A DNA stretch of 64,000 nt from Benzoatithermus sp963720725 (GTDB taxonomy: Bacteria; Pseudomonadota; Alphaproteobacteria; Geminicoccales; Geminicoccaceae), in assembly GCA_963720725.1 (NCBI GenBank), contig CAVRGN010000006.1, positions 1 through 64,000 of the forward strand, read 5' to 3'. The first letter of the stretch is position 1. Each line of letters begins with the position of its first letter. Position numbers and translations under genes: made by a program. A model generated the notes under the pieces. That model saw nothing but the letters and a program-made list of their open reading frames with translations. It was not told where the DNA came from and searched no databases. Of the stretch, positions 54,287-63,107 are shown piece after piece.

Positions 54287-54661
54287 TGTTTCCGCCTCGT
54301 CTTGGCCTGGATAACTACCAGGTTGGTTTCGACGCAGGTCTTCTGTATCTATGGGAGCAATGATTGCTCTCGTAGCCCGTCGGAAGACTACTGCATCTAC
54401 AGAGAGCGGCTATGCACAAGCCGTGCCAACTGTCCGATCGACCGAACCGATCCATTTTGCGCCGTGCGATGCAGCGGTTTGATCGCCGAGCCGGGGTTTT
54501 TCACCCGCTTCTTTGGAATAGCTCGCGGTCGGGCTTGTAAGTATCGCGTCTATTCGCATTATGCGCGAGACAACTGGAGCCAGAATAGAACTTGAACGAT
54601 ATTTCTTGTGAAGGTCCGTATCTATCTTCGGTTTGGACCGGTGTCTGGCGGTTCGCTCGCC
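54287..54661. promoter_or_regulatory. Upstream region of the SCO-oxidase run
   Basis: About 375 AT-richer bases with no convincing gene. It holds the sigma-54 promoter match described separately. Upstream of that (about 54555-54565) is a short near-palindrome CGCAT-t-ATGCG that could be an activator site, but one copy alone is weak evidence. An inverted repeat GGTCC...GGACC around 54609-54640 lies just after the activator gene stop. Confidence 0.5.
54412..54428 (-). promoter_or_regulatory. Sigma-54 promoter match upstream of SCO
   Basis: The minus strand reads TGGCACGGCTTGTGCAT. The -24 element TGGCACG is perfect, GG and GC are exactly 10 bases apart, and the -12 element GTGCA differs from TTGCA by one base. 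It points at the SCO gene about 125 bases away, and a sigma-54 activator gene ends about 230 bases upstream. Confidence 0.72.
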
Positions 54662-56041
54662 TCACTCTGCGCGCAATTGGAACTTCTCGACCCGATAGCG
54701 CATGGCGTCCCGAGACATCCCGAGCAGCCGGCCCGCATGGGTCATGTTCCACGCCGTGCGCTCGAGCGCCTGAAGGGTGAGGTCGCGCTCGAGCTGCTCG
54801 AGGTCGATGCCCCCTGCGGGCAGCACGAAGCCGGCCCCGCCCCCCTGGGGGGGTGACGGGATCAGCATTGGGAACGCGCCCGCGTCAAGATCGCCGCCGC
54901 CGCTGGCGAAGACCACGACCTGTTCCAGCATGTTACGGAGTTCGCGGACGTTGCCGGGCCAGTCATGGGCCAGCAGCGCGGCACACGCATCCTCGGTCAA
55001 TCTGGATACCGCATGGCCGTAGGATCGAGCATGAAGCTCCAGGAAATGGCCGGCGAGCATGAGCACGTCGTCGCCACGTTCGCGCAGGGGCGGTGAGTGG
55101 AGCCCGATGATCGACAACCGGAAGAACAGATCGGCGCGGAACCGGCCTGCGTCGACCAGTTCGCGCAGCGGACGGTTGGTCGCCGCCACGACCCGTACAT
55201 CGATCGGACGCTCCCGTACCGCGCCCAGGCGGCGCACGGTGCGGCTCTCCAGAACCCGCAGCAATTTGGCCTGCAGCCCCAGGTCGAGTTCGCCGACCTC
55301 GTCGAGGAACAGCGTTCCACCGCTCGCGGCCTCGATCAAGCCGATCCGCTTTTCCCTGGCATCCGTGAACGCGCCGCGCTCGTGCCCGAAGAGCTCGCCC
55401 TCGACGATCGACGGCGGCAGCGCCGCGCAGTTCAGTTCGATGAATGGGCCGGCTGCGCGCGGACCGTCGAAATGGAGCGCCCGGGCGATCAGCTCCTTGC
55501 CCGATCCGGTTTCCCCGCCGATCAGCACCGAGGGTGGCGGTCCCTGCATCGCCGCCTCGGCGTCGAGGAGCTGTCGGATTCGCCTCCGCAACGCCTGAAT
55601 GGCGGCACTCTCTCCGAGAATGGCGCCGAGATCTCCCGAGCTTCGGCGCCGATAATAGGCCAGGGCACCCCCGGCCCGGTCGTCCTGCAAGGCGCGGTCG
55701 ATGACCCGGCGCAGCTCGCTCAGCACGACCGGTTTGGTCAGATATTCGTAGGCGCCGGCCCTCATGGCCTCCACGGCGGTCTGAACGCTGCCGTGCGCGG
55801 TGAGCATGATCGCGTGGATCGAAGGGTCACGTTGGCGCAGCTCCCGCAGCAGCGTCAGCCCGTCCATGCCCGGCAGCCGCAGGTCGAGCACCACCACGTC
55901 GGGGTGGAAATTCTCGAGTGCCAGCAGGGCCGCCTCACCGTCGGCGCAGACTCGCGCGTCGAAGCCCTCGACGACCAGGTATTCCTTGAGGTTGCGGGCG
56001 AGGGACGCCTCGTCTTCGACGATCAGTGCGCCGTAGGCCAT
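54662..56041 (-). CDS. Sigma-54-dependent response regulator (NtrC family)
   Basis: A 459-residue activator. The receiver has the phospho-acceptor Asp53 in VVVLDLRLPG and the Lys in LTKPVVLSEL. The AAA+ domain has Walker A GGETGSGKE, the sigma-54 contact loop GAFTDA (in FGHERGAFTDAREK; the last Gly of GAFTGA is Asp, a known working variant), Walker B GGTLFLDEVGEL and WPGNVRELRN. The C-terminal Fis-type helix-turn-helix includes NMTHAGRLLGMSRDAMRYR. It overlaps the upstream receiver gene by 19 bases. Confidence 0.92.
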   Translation of the reverse strand: MAYGALIVEDEASLARNLKEYLVVEGFDARVCADGEAALLALENFHPDVVVLDLRLPGMDGLTLLRELRQRDPSIHAIMLTAHGSVQTAVEAMRAGAYEYLTKPVVLSELRRVIDRALQDDRAGGALAYYRRRSSGDLGAILGESAAIQALRRRIRQLLDAEAAMQGPPPSVLIGGETGSGKELIARALHFDGPRAAGPFIELNCAALPPSIVEGELFGHERGAFTDAREKRIGLIEAASGGTLFLDEVGELDLGLQAKLLRVLESRTVRRLGAVRERPIDVRVVAATNRPLRELVDAGRFRADLFFRLSIIGLHSPPLRERGDDVLMLAGHFLELHARSYGHAVSRLTEDACAALLAHDWPGNVRELRNMLEQVVVFASGGGDLDAGAFPMLIPSPPQGGGAGFVLPAGGIDLEQLERDLTLQALERTAWNMTHAGRLLGMSRDAMRYRVEKFQLRAE

Positions 56042-56427
56042 GCCTTGCCAGCTGCCTCCCGCGCCTGCGCGACAACACGTCCGAGCTCGCTGAGCGCCAA
56101 TGGCTTGGGCAGGAAATCGTAAGCACCCGCGGCGAGCACGGCCGCCCCGGTGTCTGCGCTGCCATGCGCGGTTACCACGATCACCTTAACGGCCGGCTCC
56201 AATACCTGCAATCGTGCGAGGACGGCGAGACCGTCGATGCCCGGCAAGCGCATGTCCAACACCACTACCGGGTGGGCGCGCGCCGCGAACAGCTCCAATC
56301 CCAACTCGCCGTCCGGGCACACATCGGCTTCCAGGCCATCGACCTCGAGATATTCCTTGATGTTGCGGGCCAGAGAAAGCTCGTCGTCGATCACCAGGAC
56401 ATCGTAGGGCATGATCGCGTCCGTCAT
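56023..56427 (-). CDS. Single-domain response regulator
   Basis: A 134-residue stand-alone receiver (CheY-like) with DD at residues 14-15, Asp58 in VVVLDMRLPGIDG and the conserved Lys in FLPKPLALSEL. It is closely similar to the receiver of the downstream sigma-54 activator (LARNIKEYLEVDGLEADVC versus LARNLKEYLVVEGFDARVC), so it probably arose by duplication and may act as a phosphate sink. ATGA overlap with the kinase gene. Confidence 0.88.
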   Translation of the reverse strand: MTDAIMPYDVLVIDDELSLARNIKEYLEVDGLEADVCPDGELGLELFAARAHPVVVLDMRLPGIDGLAVLARLQVLEPAVKVIVVTAHGSADTGAAVLAAGAYDFLPKPLALSELGRVVAQAREAAGKAWPTAH

Positions 56428-57878
56428 GGCGCAATAGGTAGGGTGAGCGACACGGTGGTACCGTGCCCGAGCTTGCTTTCGATGGCAATCCGCCCGGCAT
56501 GGCGGGCCAGAATCCGTCGGGTCAAGGCCAAGCCGAGGCCGAGGCCGGACTGTTTGGACGTGACGAACGGTTCGAACGCGCGCCGCAGCTGGCTCTCGTC
56601 CATGCCGCGCCCATTGTCGGCGACGCTCAGCGTCACGCTTCCACCTCCCGCCGACCCGGCGATCCGGATAACGCCGCCTTCCGGCATGGCCTGCATGGCG
56701 TTGGTGGCGATGCCGTTCAGGACCTGCTCGAGCAGGGCGCCGCCGATGGCGACGGGCGGCAGCGCCGACGGAAGCTGATTGTTCCAGGCGATCCCCTGCC
56801 GCTCGAGCTGATCCGCAAGATTGGCCCGGACGGCCTCGACCACGGCCCCGACCTGCTCGCAGCGGTCTGCCGAGTTCGGCTCGGCAGCGGTCAGGTATTG
56901 TCGCACCCAGTGCTCGAGCCGGTCCGCCTGCAGCACGATGTCCTCGAGCAATGGGACGGTCCGCTCGGCCGACCGCAAGCGCAGCGCGAGCTCGGCCGAA
57001 GAGCGGATGACCGCCAGCGGATTGCGCAAGCCGTGCGCTACCGCCGCCGCCATCTCGCCGGCCGTGGCCAATCGTTCGCCATCGGCTATGGCCTGAGCCT
57101 GGCGCCGGATCATGCGATCGGCATAGGCGACCAGCGAGCCGAGGGCGGCGATGATCAGCAGGGCACCCGCCGCGGCGCCGAGATAGACCAGCCGCTGCCC
57201 GGTACTGATCCGATCGAAGAGATCCTTGGGCGTGCGGTAGACCTCGGCGACCGCGACGACGGGCTGGCGCAAGTCGCCGTCGCGATACATCGGCATGTAG
57301 TTCTCGACGAACTGCGTGCCGGGCGAGGCGAGTCCGACATGCTCGTCCTTGTCGTCGTCGGTGATCCGCGCGACTTCCGCCTGCGGTTCCCCTTCAACGG
57401 CCTCCGCCAGCTCGTCATTGCCCGTGAACTGGCGTCCGACGATCGACGGTTCGGTCGACCAGTAGACCGTCCCGTCGAGCAGATAGATGTTGGCCCGGAG
57501 GATATCGGGCATCTGGCCGACCTGAGCGAAGAACTTCGCCAATGCAGGTGGGACCGGCCGCTCGGGGGATGCCGTGAACGCCGTGTCGGCACCCTCGAAA
57601 GCGAACAGATGGTTGATGAATTCCGTGGTCAGTCGGCCATCGAGGTTCAGCAAGCTCTCGGTCACGTAGCGCGACAGCAGCGCCGCCGACGCCAGGCTCA
57701 CGGCCGTCACCGAGAGCAGGCTCAGCAGGAGGAACCAAATCAGCAGGCGAAATCGCCCCGCCGTCGATCTGCTCCGGCTCCGCTCGGCGGCATGGTGTGT
57801 CGCTGTGGTGTGTTCCTCCTTGAGCGGCGCCTCCTTGCGAGCGATGCCCTCGAGGGCTGGCTGGGATCCGTTGGTCAT
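56424..57878 (-). CDS. Membrane sensor histidine kinase
   Basis: A 484-residue kinase. Transmembrane helix 1 spans about 43-68, an extracytoplasmic sensor domain 69-230 follows, and helix 2 is 231-252. The H-box is AAAVAHGLRNPLAVI with His282. The ATPase motifs GIATNAMQAMPEGG, VADNGRGMD and GLGLGLALTRRI are intact. The ATG at 57878 was chosen; an upstream start at 57983 adds 35 residues. It likely phosphorylates the two receivers encoded next. Confidence 0.88.
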   Translation of the reverse strand: MTNGSQPALEGIARKEAPLKEEHTTATHHAAERSRSRSTAGRFRLLIWFLLLSLLSVTAVSLASAALLSRYVTESLLNLDGRLTTEFINHLFAFEGADTAFTASPERPVPPALAKFFAQVGQMPDILRANIYLLDGTVYWSTEPSIVGRQFTGNDELAEAVEGEPQAEVARITDDDKDEHVGLASPGTQFVENYMPMYRDGDLRQPVVAVAEVYRTPKDLFDRISTGQRLVYLGAAAGALLIIAALGSLVAYADRMIRRQAQAIADGERLATAGEMAAAVAHGLRNPLAVIRSSAELALRLRSAERTVPLLEDIVLQADRLEHWVRQYLTAAEPNSADRCEQVGAVVEAVRANLADQLERQGIAWNNQLPSALPPVAIGGALLEQVLNGIATNAMQAMPEGGVIRIAGSAGGGSVTLSVADNGRGMDESQLRRAFEPFVTSKQSGLGLGLALTRRILARHAGRIAIESKLGHGTTVSLTLPIAP

Positions 57879-58195
57879 TGTTATTGTCCGGGTCCGACGT
57901 GGAAGAGCAACCGGCGCGTGGCACGTGCCCGCGTCTGGGGGCGGATAGATGAAAGCCGCAGATGGCCGGAGATCGGCCCGCAAGAGAGTGCGTCACCGGT
58001 GGCGCCAACATGCTTGCGGCCGTCCGGGCCGGCTTGGCCACACCATGCACGTCACGTGCCACGGCCACCTTCGCGGTCCCGGCCGGCATCGGCGCGCCTT
58101 CTGTCTCGCGACCTGCGTTCGGGATGCGAACTCGTCCGCGGAGACCGCGCGGATTTCCCCGCAAGCACGGCATGGTCTGCGCTGCGGCCCGGGCT
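57879..58195. other. Spacer between the kinase and lipoprotein genes
   Basis: About 317 bases lie between the histidine kinase start and the lipoprotein stop. No gene, repeat or clear promoter was recognised; the kinase operon promoter is expected here. Confidence 0.4.
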
Positions 58196-58534
58196 TCAGA
58201 GGGGGACGGCGGGAGAGCGCCACTGACCTTCCGTGCTACGGCAGGCTGTCGCCTGGGATACCGATCCGCTCCCGTCCACATGGCGTGTCGTGACCTGGTA
58301 GTCCCTGCAGAAGAGCGCGGCGTTCTTGAAGGTGCGGAGCGGCGTGATCGTGCCAGACAGGCCGCCTGCCGCATCGTTCCAGGCGACGAGTTCCCCGCTC
58401 GGGGTGGTGGTGAGCGTGTATTGAACCACCACGTCCGGGACGGCGGTCCCGGACGTGGTCACGTCGCCGCCTCGGGTGGCGCAGGCGGTCAGCATGACGA
58501 TCCAACCGACGGCCACGATCGCCCTGGGGCTCAT
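58196..58534 (-). CDS. Lipoprotein with an RT821-like surface-antigen domain
   Basis: A 112-residue protein with a lipobox (IVMLTACATRG, Cys about residue 18). The rest resembles the small Rickettsial surface-antigen-type domain: LVAWNDAAGGLSGTITPLRTF, FCRDYQVTT and ACRSTEGQWR. The same domain occurs at the C-terminus of the anti-sigma factor encoded 1.6 kb away. Its ATG overlaps the stop of the repeat-protein gene (ATGA). Confidence 0.75.
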   Translation of the reverse strand: MSPRAIVAVGWIVMLTACATRGGDVTTSGTAVPDVVVQYTLTTTPSGELVAWNDAAGGLSGTITPLRTFKNAALFCRDYQVTTRHVDGSGSVSQATACRSTEGQWRSPAVPL

Positions 58535-59434
58535 TGCCAGCCACCTCGGATCAACGCGGCTTCCTGTTCCGGCGACAGGTCCCCGCTCACCTGATGCGGC
58601 GCGCGGGCAGTGGCCGGGTTGGCGCCGCCGTGAGGTTTGGTGACGGTGACGCCATGCTCCACCTCGACCTCGAGCCGACCTTGACGATCGACGGTCACCT
58701 GCCGTGCCGGCTGGCCCGCGACCTCCACGGCTCGAACACCCGTGACGGCACCTGGCTGCCGGACCGCATCCTCGCCGTGGGGCTTGACCGTCACGGTGCG
58801 TACGCCGTGCTCGATTTCCACCTCGACCTCGAGCACGCGGCCGAGGTCGTCCACCAGAACGCGGTCGCCGCTCAAGACACCATCGATGTCGCGATCGCGG
58901 AGCTCGACTTCTGCGCGACCTTGACGGCGACCGGAATCGTCGGTGCCGCTGCGACCGGTGCCGGACCTTTCGCCATCGTCGCTGCGATCGCCCGATCCGG
59001 AGCTGCCACCATCATCGCTGCCGCTGCGGCCCGATCCGGAGCTGCCGCCATCATCGCTGCCGCTGCGGCCCGAGCCGGAGCTGCCGCCGTCATCGCTGCC
59101 ACCGCCCGAACCGGACCCGCCACCATCGTCGCTGCCGCCGCCGGAGCCGGAACTGCCGCCGTCGTCACTGCCGCCGCCAGAGTCGAGAGCCGCCGCCATC
59201 GTCGCTGCCGCCGCCGGAGTGAGAGCCGCCGCCGTCACCTCCGCGACCCGAGCCGCCGCCGTCGCCGCCACGACCCGACCCGCCGCCCTTGCCGCTGTCC
59301 GCCAGCGCGGTGGACCAAGCCATGGCAAGGCCATTCTTGTCGGTTGGCACGAACTTGACGGGCACTGTGACGGCACTGGCAGCCAGCAATGCCATGATTC
59401 CAACCTGTGCCATCAGGGCGCTGCGCATCTTCAT
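58531..59434 (-). pseudogene. Exported Gly-Ser-Asp repeat protein, frame interrupted
   Basis: The start at 59434 gives a signal peptide (MRSALMAQVGIMALLAASAV) and then GGDGGGSGRGGDGGG-type sequence, but this frame stops at 59165. The next frame continues the same composition with about seven imperfect SDDGGSSGSG repeats, a region DRDIDGVLSGDRVLVDDLG, and two copies of LEVEVEHGV...TVKPHG, to a stop at 58531. One extra base near 59190 (GGCTCT[C]GACTCT) would account for the break. A single-base indel in tandem-repeat DNA, either real or technical, is the likely cause. Confidence 0.7.
58935..59260. repeat. Imperfect tandem repeats encoding SDDGGSSGSG
   Basis: Around seven copies of a 30-39 base unit built on codons for Ser-Asp-Asp-Gly-Gly-Ser-Ser-Gly with variants (RSGSDDGGS, DRSDDGER). 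GC-rich tandem repeats like this can change copy number by slippage. Confidence 0.7.
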
Positions 59435-59541
59435 GATAACTCTCCGCTCGGCCTGTCGCGGCAGCGTGAGCGCCGCCATGCCGAGACAACCCTTGGCGGC
59501 CGAATTTCCTTCCGCGCCCGTCGTAGAAGAATTTTTAAAAG

Positions 59542-60138
59542 ATGCCGGACGAAAGTCTGTCGAGAGGTGTTTTCGAGCAGAGCGATTACATGAGCGCTGC
59601 GGCAGACCATGATATGGCCAGAACGGCAGATGACGAGGTTCGCGAGCAGATGGTGGCGTTGATGCCGCGGCTGAGGCGCTTCGCGCTGCTGCTCACGGCG
59701 TCCCGCGCCGACGCGGACGACCTCGTCCAGGCGGCCCTGGAGCGCGCCATCCAGCGGCTCGATCTGTGGCAGCGGGGCACGGCGCTCGACCGCTGGCTGT
59801 TCAAGGTCGCGCACAATCTGCATCGCAACCAGCGTCGCGACTTTGCGACCCGTCTGCGGCTGGTCCAGCGGCACGGGGAGACCATGGACTTCGCGGAGGA
59901 CGGCGCAAGACGGGCGGAAGCTGCGACGGAGTTGGCCGAGGTGCGCCAGCGCATGCTCGCGCTGCCAGAGGAACAACGGTCCGTGCTGACGCTGATCGCC
60001 ATCGAGGGCTTCTCCTACCAGGAGGCAGCTGATTTGCTGGAACTGCCGATCGGCACCGTCACGAGCCGTCTAGGTCGCGCCCGCGATGCTCTGCGGGCCG
60101 CCCTGGCGGGCCACGACAAGCAGTTGGAGTCGGCATGA
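59542..60138 (+). CDS. ECF-type RNA polymerase sigma factor
   Basis: A 198-residue sigma-70 family member with only regions 2 and 4. Region 2 includes LLLTASRADADDLVQAALERA and LDRWLFKVAHNLHRNQRRD; region 4 includes LPEEQRSVLTLIAIEGFSYQEAAD and TVTSRLGRARDALR. A start at 59590 (MSAAADHD) is an alternative to 59542. It is followed by an anti-sigma gene (ATGATGG overlap) and is divergent from the repeat-protein gene, which is probably one of its targets. Confidence 0.92.
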   Translation: MPDESLSRGVFEQSDYMSAAADHDMARTADDEVREQMVALMPRLRRFALLLTASRADADDLVQAALERAIQRLDLWQRGTALDRWLFKVAHNLHRNQRRDFATRLRLVQRHGETMDFAEDGARRAEAATELAEVRQRMLALPEEQRSVLTLIAIEGFSYQEAADLLELPIGTVTSRLGRARDALRAALAGHDKQLESA

Positions 60139-60758
60139 TGGATGACGAGCGCAAGGTCGTGCTCATGTGCATGGTGGATGGCGAAGTCGATCGATCCGAC
60201 GCCGCTGCGCTGGCCCGAGGCAGGCAGCTGTCGACGGAAGATTGCGAATATGTCGCAATGCTGGTGGCCGAGCGGGCGCTGCTCAAGGCGGCGTTTCCGG
60301 TCGAGCGATCGGCCAGTGCCGCGGACCAGCGCATGCTCGACCGAGCGGTCGCGAGAAGGCCCCGGACCCGAATTTCCTGGCGCATCGCCGCCCCTCTCGC
60401 CGCCTCGATCCTGGCCATCGCGGTGATGGCAGGTGGAACGGTGCTGCTGGCCGAGCACCGCGCGGAGCAGACCGCTGCCCGGCTGTTCGCCTCGTTCGCC
60501 GACGACCAGAAGCTGCGGCTCGCAGCGTTCGCCGAGGCACTCGATCGGACCATCTCCGGGCAGAGCGTTGCCTGGCGCAACTCCGAAAGCGGCAGCCGTG
60601 GCACGGTCACGCCGCTGCGGACCTTCCAGGCGGCCGATGGCCGCTGGTGCCGGGAGTATCGCCAGCAATTGCAGGTTCCAGGCGGGGACGAGCAAATGAC
60701 CGGCATTGCCTGCCGCGAGGACGGTGGCTGGCTGCCGATGGGTCCGCAAGAGTCTTAG
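60135..60758 (+). CDS. Membrane anti-sigma factor with an RT821-like outer domain
   Basis: A 207-residue protein with a cytoplasmic N-terminus of about 80 residues that should bind the sigma factor, one transmembrane helix (about 84-106) and an outer domain with VAWRNSESGSRGTVTPLRTF, CREYRQQLQ and GIACREDGGW. No zinc-binding HxxxCxxC is seen, so it is not a ZAS-type anti-sigma. Its outer domain is homologous to the lipoprotein at 58.2-58.5 kb. Translationally coupled to the sigma gene. Confidence 0.8.
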   Translation: MMDDERKVVLMCMVDGEVDRSDAAALARGRQLSTEDCEYVAMLVAERALLKAAFPVERSASAADQRMLDRAVARRPRTRISWRIAAPLAASILAIAVMAGGTVLLAEHRAEQTAARLFASFADDQKLRLAAFAEALDRTISGQSVAWRNSESGSRGTVTPLRTFQAADGRWCREYRQQLQVPGGDEQMTGIACREDGGWLPMGPQES

Positions 60759-61066
60759 CCAGCGCAGGCGGCGAACATCGCCTAACAGCACACGGTTCGC
60801 CGCCGAGCGCGCTATCGGGCCGCCTCAATCGCGCCTGATGGCCGCTGGTCGAGATCGCATGCGCACTCGGCACATGAGCCGGATCGGGTGCTCGAAACGG
60901 TGGTCCTCGATGAACCGGAACCTCTCTGCTCGCCGCTTCCGAGTAGGTGGCAAAGTCCTTCCTCTAACGTCACGTACCTTACGCGCCCGGTCGAGTTCGC
61001 GCGCCAGGCGCCCGATCTCAGCCGATGTCGGCATGAGGAGGTGGACCAGGTCCGCGCTGGCGGCGC
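60759..61066. other. Spacer between the anti-sigma and flippase genes
   Basis: About 308 bases between convergent genes. No gene, repeat or strong terminator was recognised. Confidence 0.4.
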
Positions 61067-62557
61067 CTATTCCGCCCGCGACGGCCGTAGCCGGATTCGC
61101 TGCCGCAGCGGTCCCGCTGCGATTCGCCGAGCGGACCGGAGCCAATGGCGCACCTCACCGGCCAAGGGATGCTCCAGCGTCAGGATCGCGCCGAGCCAGC
61201 CCGCGACGGCCGCAAGGCCAGCCAGCGCCGCGATGGGCAGGCTCGCCTGCAGGACGGACCCGGCTGCCGCGAGGACCGTGGCGGCCGGGGCGGCGGCGCA
61301 GGCGGTGGCGATGGCGCCCGGCCGGATCGCGGCCAGCAGCTGGCGCCAGGTGAAGCCGGTGGCGCGGCGCACGAAGCGCAGCGCCACCGCCATCTGCAGA
61401 GCGGCGCAGGTGGAGATCGCCGCGGCCGTGGCGTCGACGCCCCACATCGCGGCGACCCCGACGATGAGGAGCGAGGGTGGCAGGGAAATCAGGCTGGCGG
61501 TGAGGGTGTCGCGCACCCGGCCCACCGCGACCAGGGTCGGGAAGGTGAGGAACCCGGCGAACAGGAACAGATAGCCGACGGTCAGGATGCGGATGACCCG
61601 CGCCGCCTCGGTCCATTGCGCGCCGAGCACCACGTCGACGATGGGCTCGGCGAGCAGGAAGACGCCGACCAGGAACGGCCATTGGACCGTGACCCCGAGG
61701 TCGACCCCGCGCAGATAGACGGAACGCACTTCGCCGTCGCCGCGCGCGCGGCGGGCCAGCGCCGGCAGCAGCACGGGGCTCAGCACGCTGACGACGAGCC
61801 GATCCTGCAGCTGGCACAAGGTGGCGGCCCGGTTGAACAGACCTGTCGCGTCCAACCCCACGAACCGGCCGAGGGCGAGCTGCGGCAGCATGGTGTAGAG
61901 CATGTTCAGCAGGTTGGTGGCGCTGGCCGTGCCGCCGAACGCCACCACCTCGCGCCAGCCCGCCAGATTGGGTCGGAAGATCCAGGCGCCCGGCCCCAGC
62001 ATCGTGACCGCGACGGCGCTGCCCAGCTGGTAGGCGACCATCGCCAGGACGAGACTGAGATAGCCCTGGCCGAGCAGACCCAGGGCGAGCGCGGTGGTCA
62101 GTTGCGCCAGCGACCCGGTCAGGTTGACCAGCGCCACCCGTCCGAACTGCATCTCGCGGCGGAGCAGGCCGAGGCCGGGGCCGCTGAACGGCACCAGGAC
62201 GAAGCCGATGCTGGTCAGGGACAATGCGGTGAACAGCCGGTGGTCGCCGTAAAATCTCGCCACCGCCGGCGCGAGCGCCATGACCGCCGCGGCCATGGCC
62301 AGGGACAGGAGCAAGCCCACGGTGAAGGCGGTGCGGATCCGCCCGGCATCCAGCGTCCGCGCCTGGACGAGAAACGCTCCGACACCGAACTCCCGCAGCA
62401 ATTCGGCCAGCGCCACCAACGCCACCGTCACCCCGAAGATACCGAACTCCTCCGGCGTGACGAGCCGTGCCAGCACCGCGGTGATGACCAGGTTGACGAG
62501 AATCGCGGCGTAGCGGTCGCACAGCGAGAACAGCACCGAACGGCGAAAGCTTGGCAT
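61067..62557 (-). CDS. Polysaccharide/oligosaccharide flippase (Wzx/MATE-like)
   Basis: A 496-residue membrane protein with about 12-14 hydrophobic helices. The N-terminus (SLCDRYAAILVNLVITAVLARLVTPEEFGIFGV) is typical of the polysaccharide transporter family, and LLNMLYTMLPQLALGRFVGL is the matching internal motif. It moves undecaprenyl-linked glycans across the inner membrane. The GH16-type protein encoded divergently suggests an exopolysaccharide locus extending beyond the window. Confidence 0.85.
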   Translation of the reverse strand: MPSFRRSVLFSLCDRYAAILVNLVITAVLARLVTPEEFGIFGVTVALVALAELLREFGVGAFLVQARTLDAGRIRTAFTVGLLLSLAMAAAVMALAPAVARFYGDHRLFTALSLTSIGFVLVPFSGPGLGLLRREMQFGRVALVNLTGSLAQLTTALALGLLGQGYLSLVLAMVAYQLGSAVAVTMLGPGAWIFRPNLAGWREVVAFGGTASATNLLNMLYTMLPQLALGRFVGLDATGLFNRAATLCQLQDRLVVSVLSPVLLPALARRARGDGEVRSVYLRGVDLGVTVQWPFLVGVFLLAEPIVDVVLGAQWTEAARVIRILTVGYLFLFAGFLTFPTLVAVGRVRDTLTASLISLPPSLLIVGVAAMWGVDATAAAISTCAALQMAVALRFVRRATGFTWRQLLAAIRPGAIATACAAAPAATVLAAAGSVLQASLPIAALAGLAAVAGWLGAILTLEHPLAGEVRHWLRSARRIAAGPLRQRIRLRPSRAE

Positions 62558-63107
62558 CGGGCTGTCCCCTGCGGTGCCTTGACCAGGCGCGGCCGCGCTC
62601 GGCGGAAGCCAAGGCGGCGGGCACCACCGGCAACCTAGGACCCGGCCTCATCTGGCGCGATTACTACTAACGGCGCGCAAGCCTGCCCCAGGGCGCCCGG
62701 AACCTGCCTATCACGGGAACGATGGCCAAGCGGACGGCCCGCACGGCGATCGAGGGCCCATCATGGTAAGTGGCTGTACCCATTGGGTGTCGCGGAATAT
62801 CCGAAAGGCGTACGGCGTCAGCCTTACGGCCATAGCGGCCCGGCCTCCCTGAAACGCAACGCCGAACGTGGCTCCGCCGTAGAAGGACAATCCCCGCAGG
62901 CGATATATTCCACATAATTTCGCCTTGAACGTGTGCAGCATGGATTGTAGGTTTTCCATTAGGCCTGCACAGTAACAGGGCCCAGCGCATTGCGGTCATT
63001 CAGCAACCGCAGGTAATGCCGTGCGCCTGTCACCCCGCCATGCTGCCGCGTGGTGACGCGTTCCTCTGCTCTCGGCGGAGCTCGTTTCCTTCAGCGGGGA
63101 ACAGTTG
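62558..63107. other. Divergent spacer upstream of flippase and GH16 genes
   Basis: About 550 bases, AT-richer than flanking genes in the middle (62700-63000). It should hold promoters for both divergent genes. Small open frames here lack protein-like character, and no clear operator was recognised. Confidence 0.4.

Noticed and set aside
54302..54595. A 97-codon plus-strand frame upstream of SCO
   Set aside because: Cys/Arg-rich without motif, no ribosome-binding site, and it overlaps the sigma-54 promoter; more likely non-coding.
55368..55386. GAFTDA in place of GAFTGA as a sign of a broken sigma-54 activator
   Set aside because: GAFTDA is a common working variant and the rest of the AAA+ domain is intact.
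59435..59541. A defined ECF -35/-10 promoter between the repeat-protein and sigma genes
   Set aside because: GGAA and AAT elements exist on both strands but no spacing gave a convincing pair, so no site is called.
62667..62999. Small frames in the flippase/GH16 spacer
   Set aside because: Short, no ribosome-binding site and no protein-like pattern; both strands are open only by chance.
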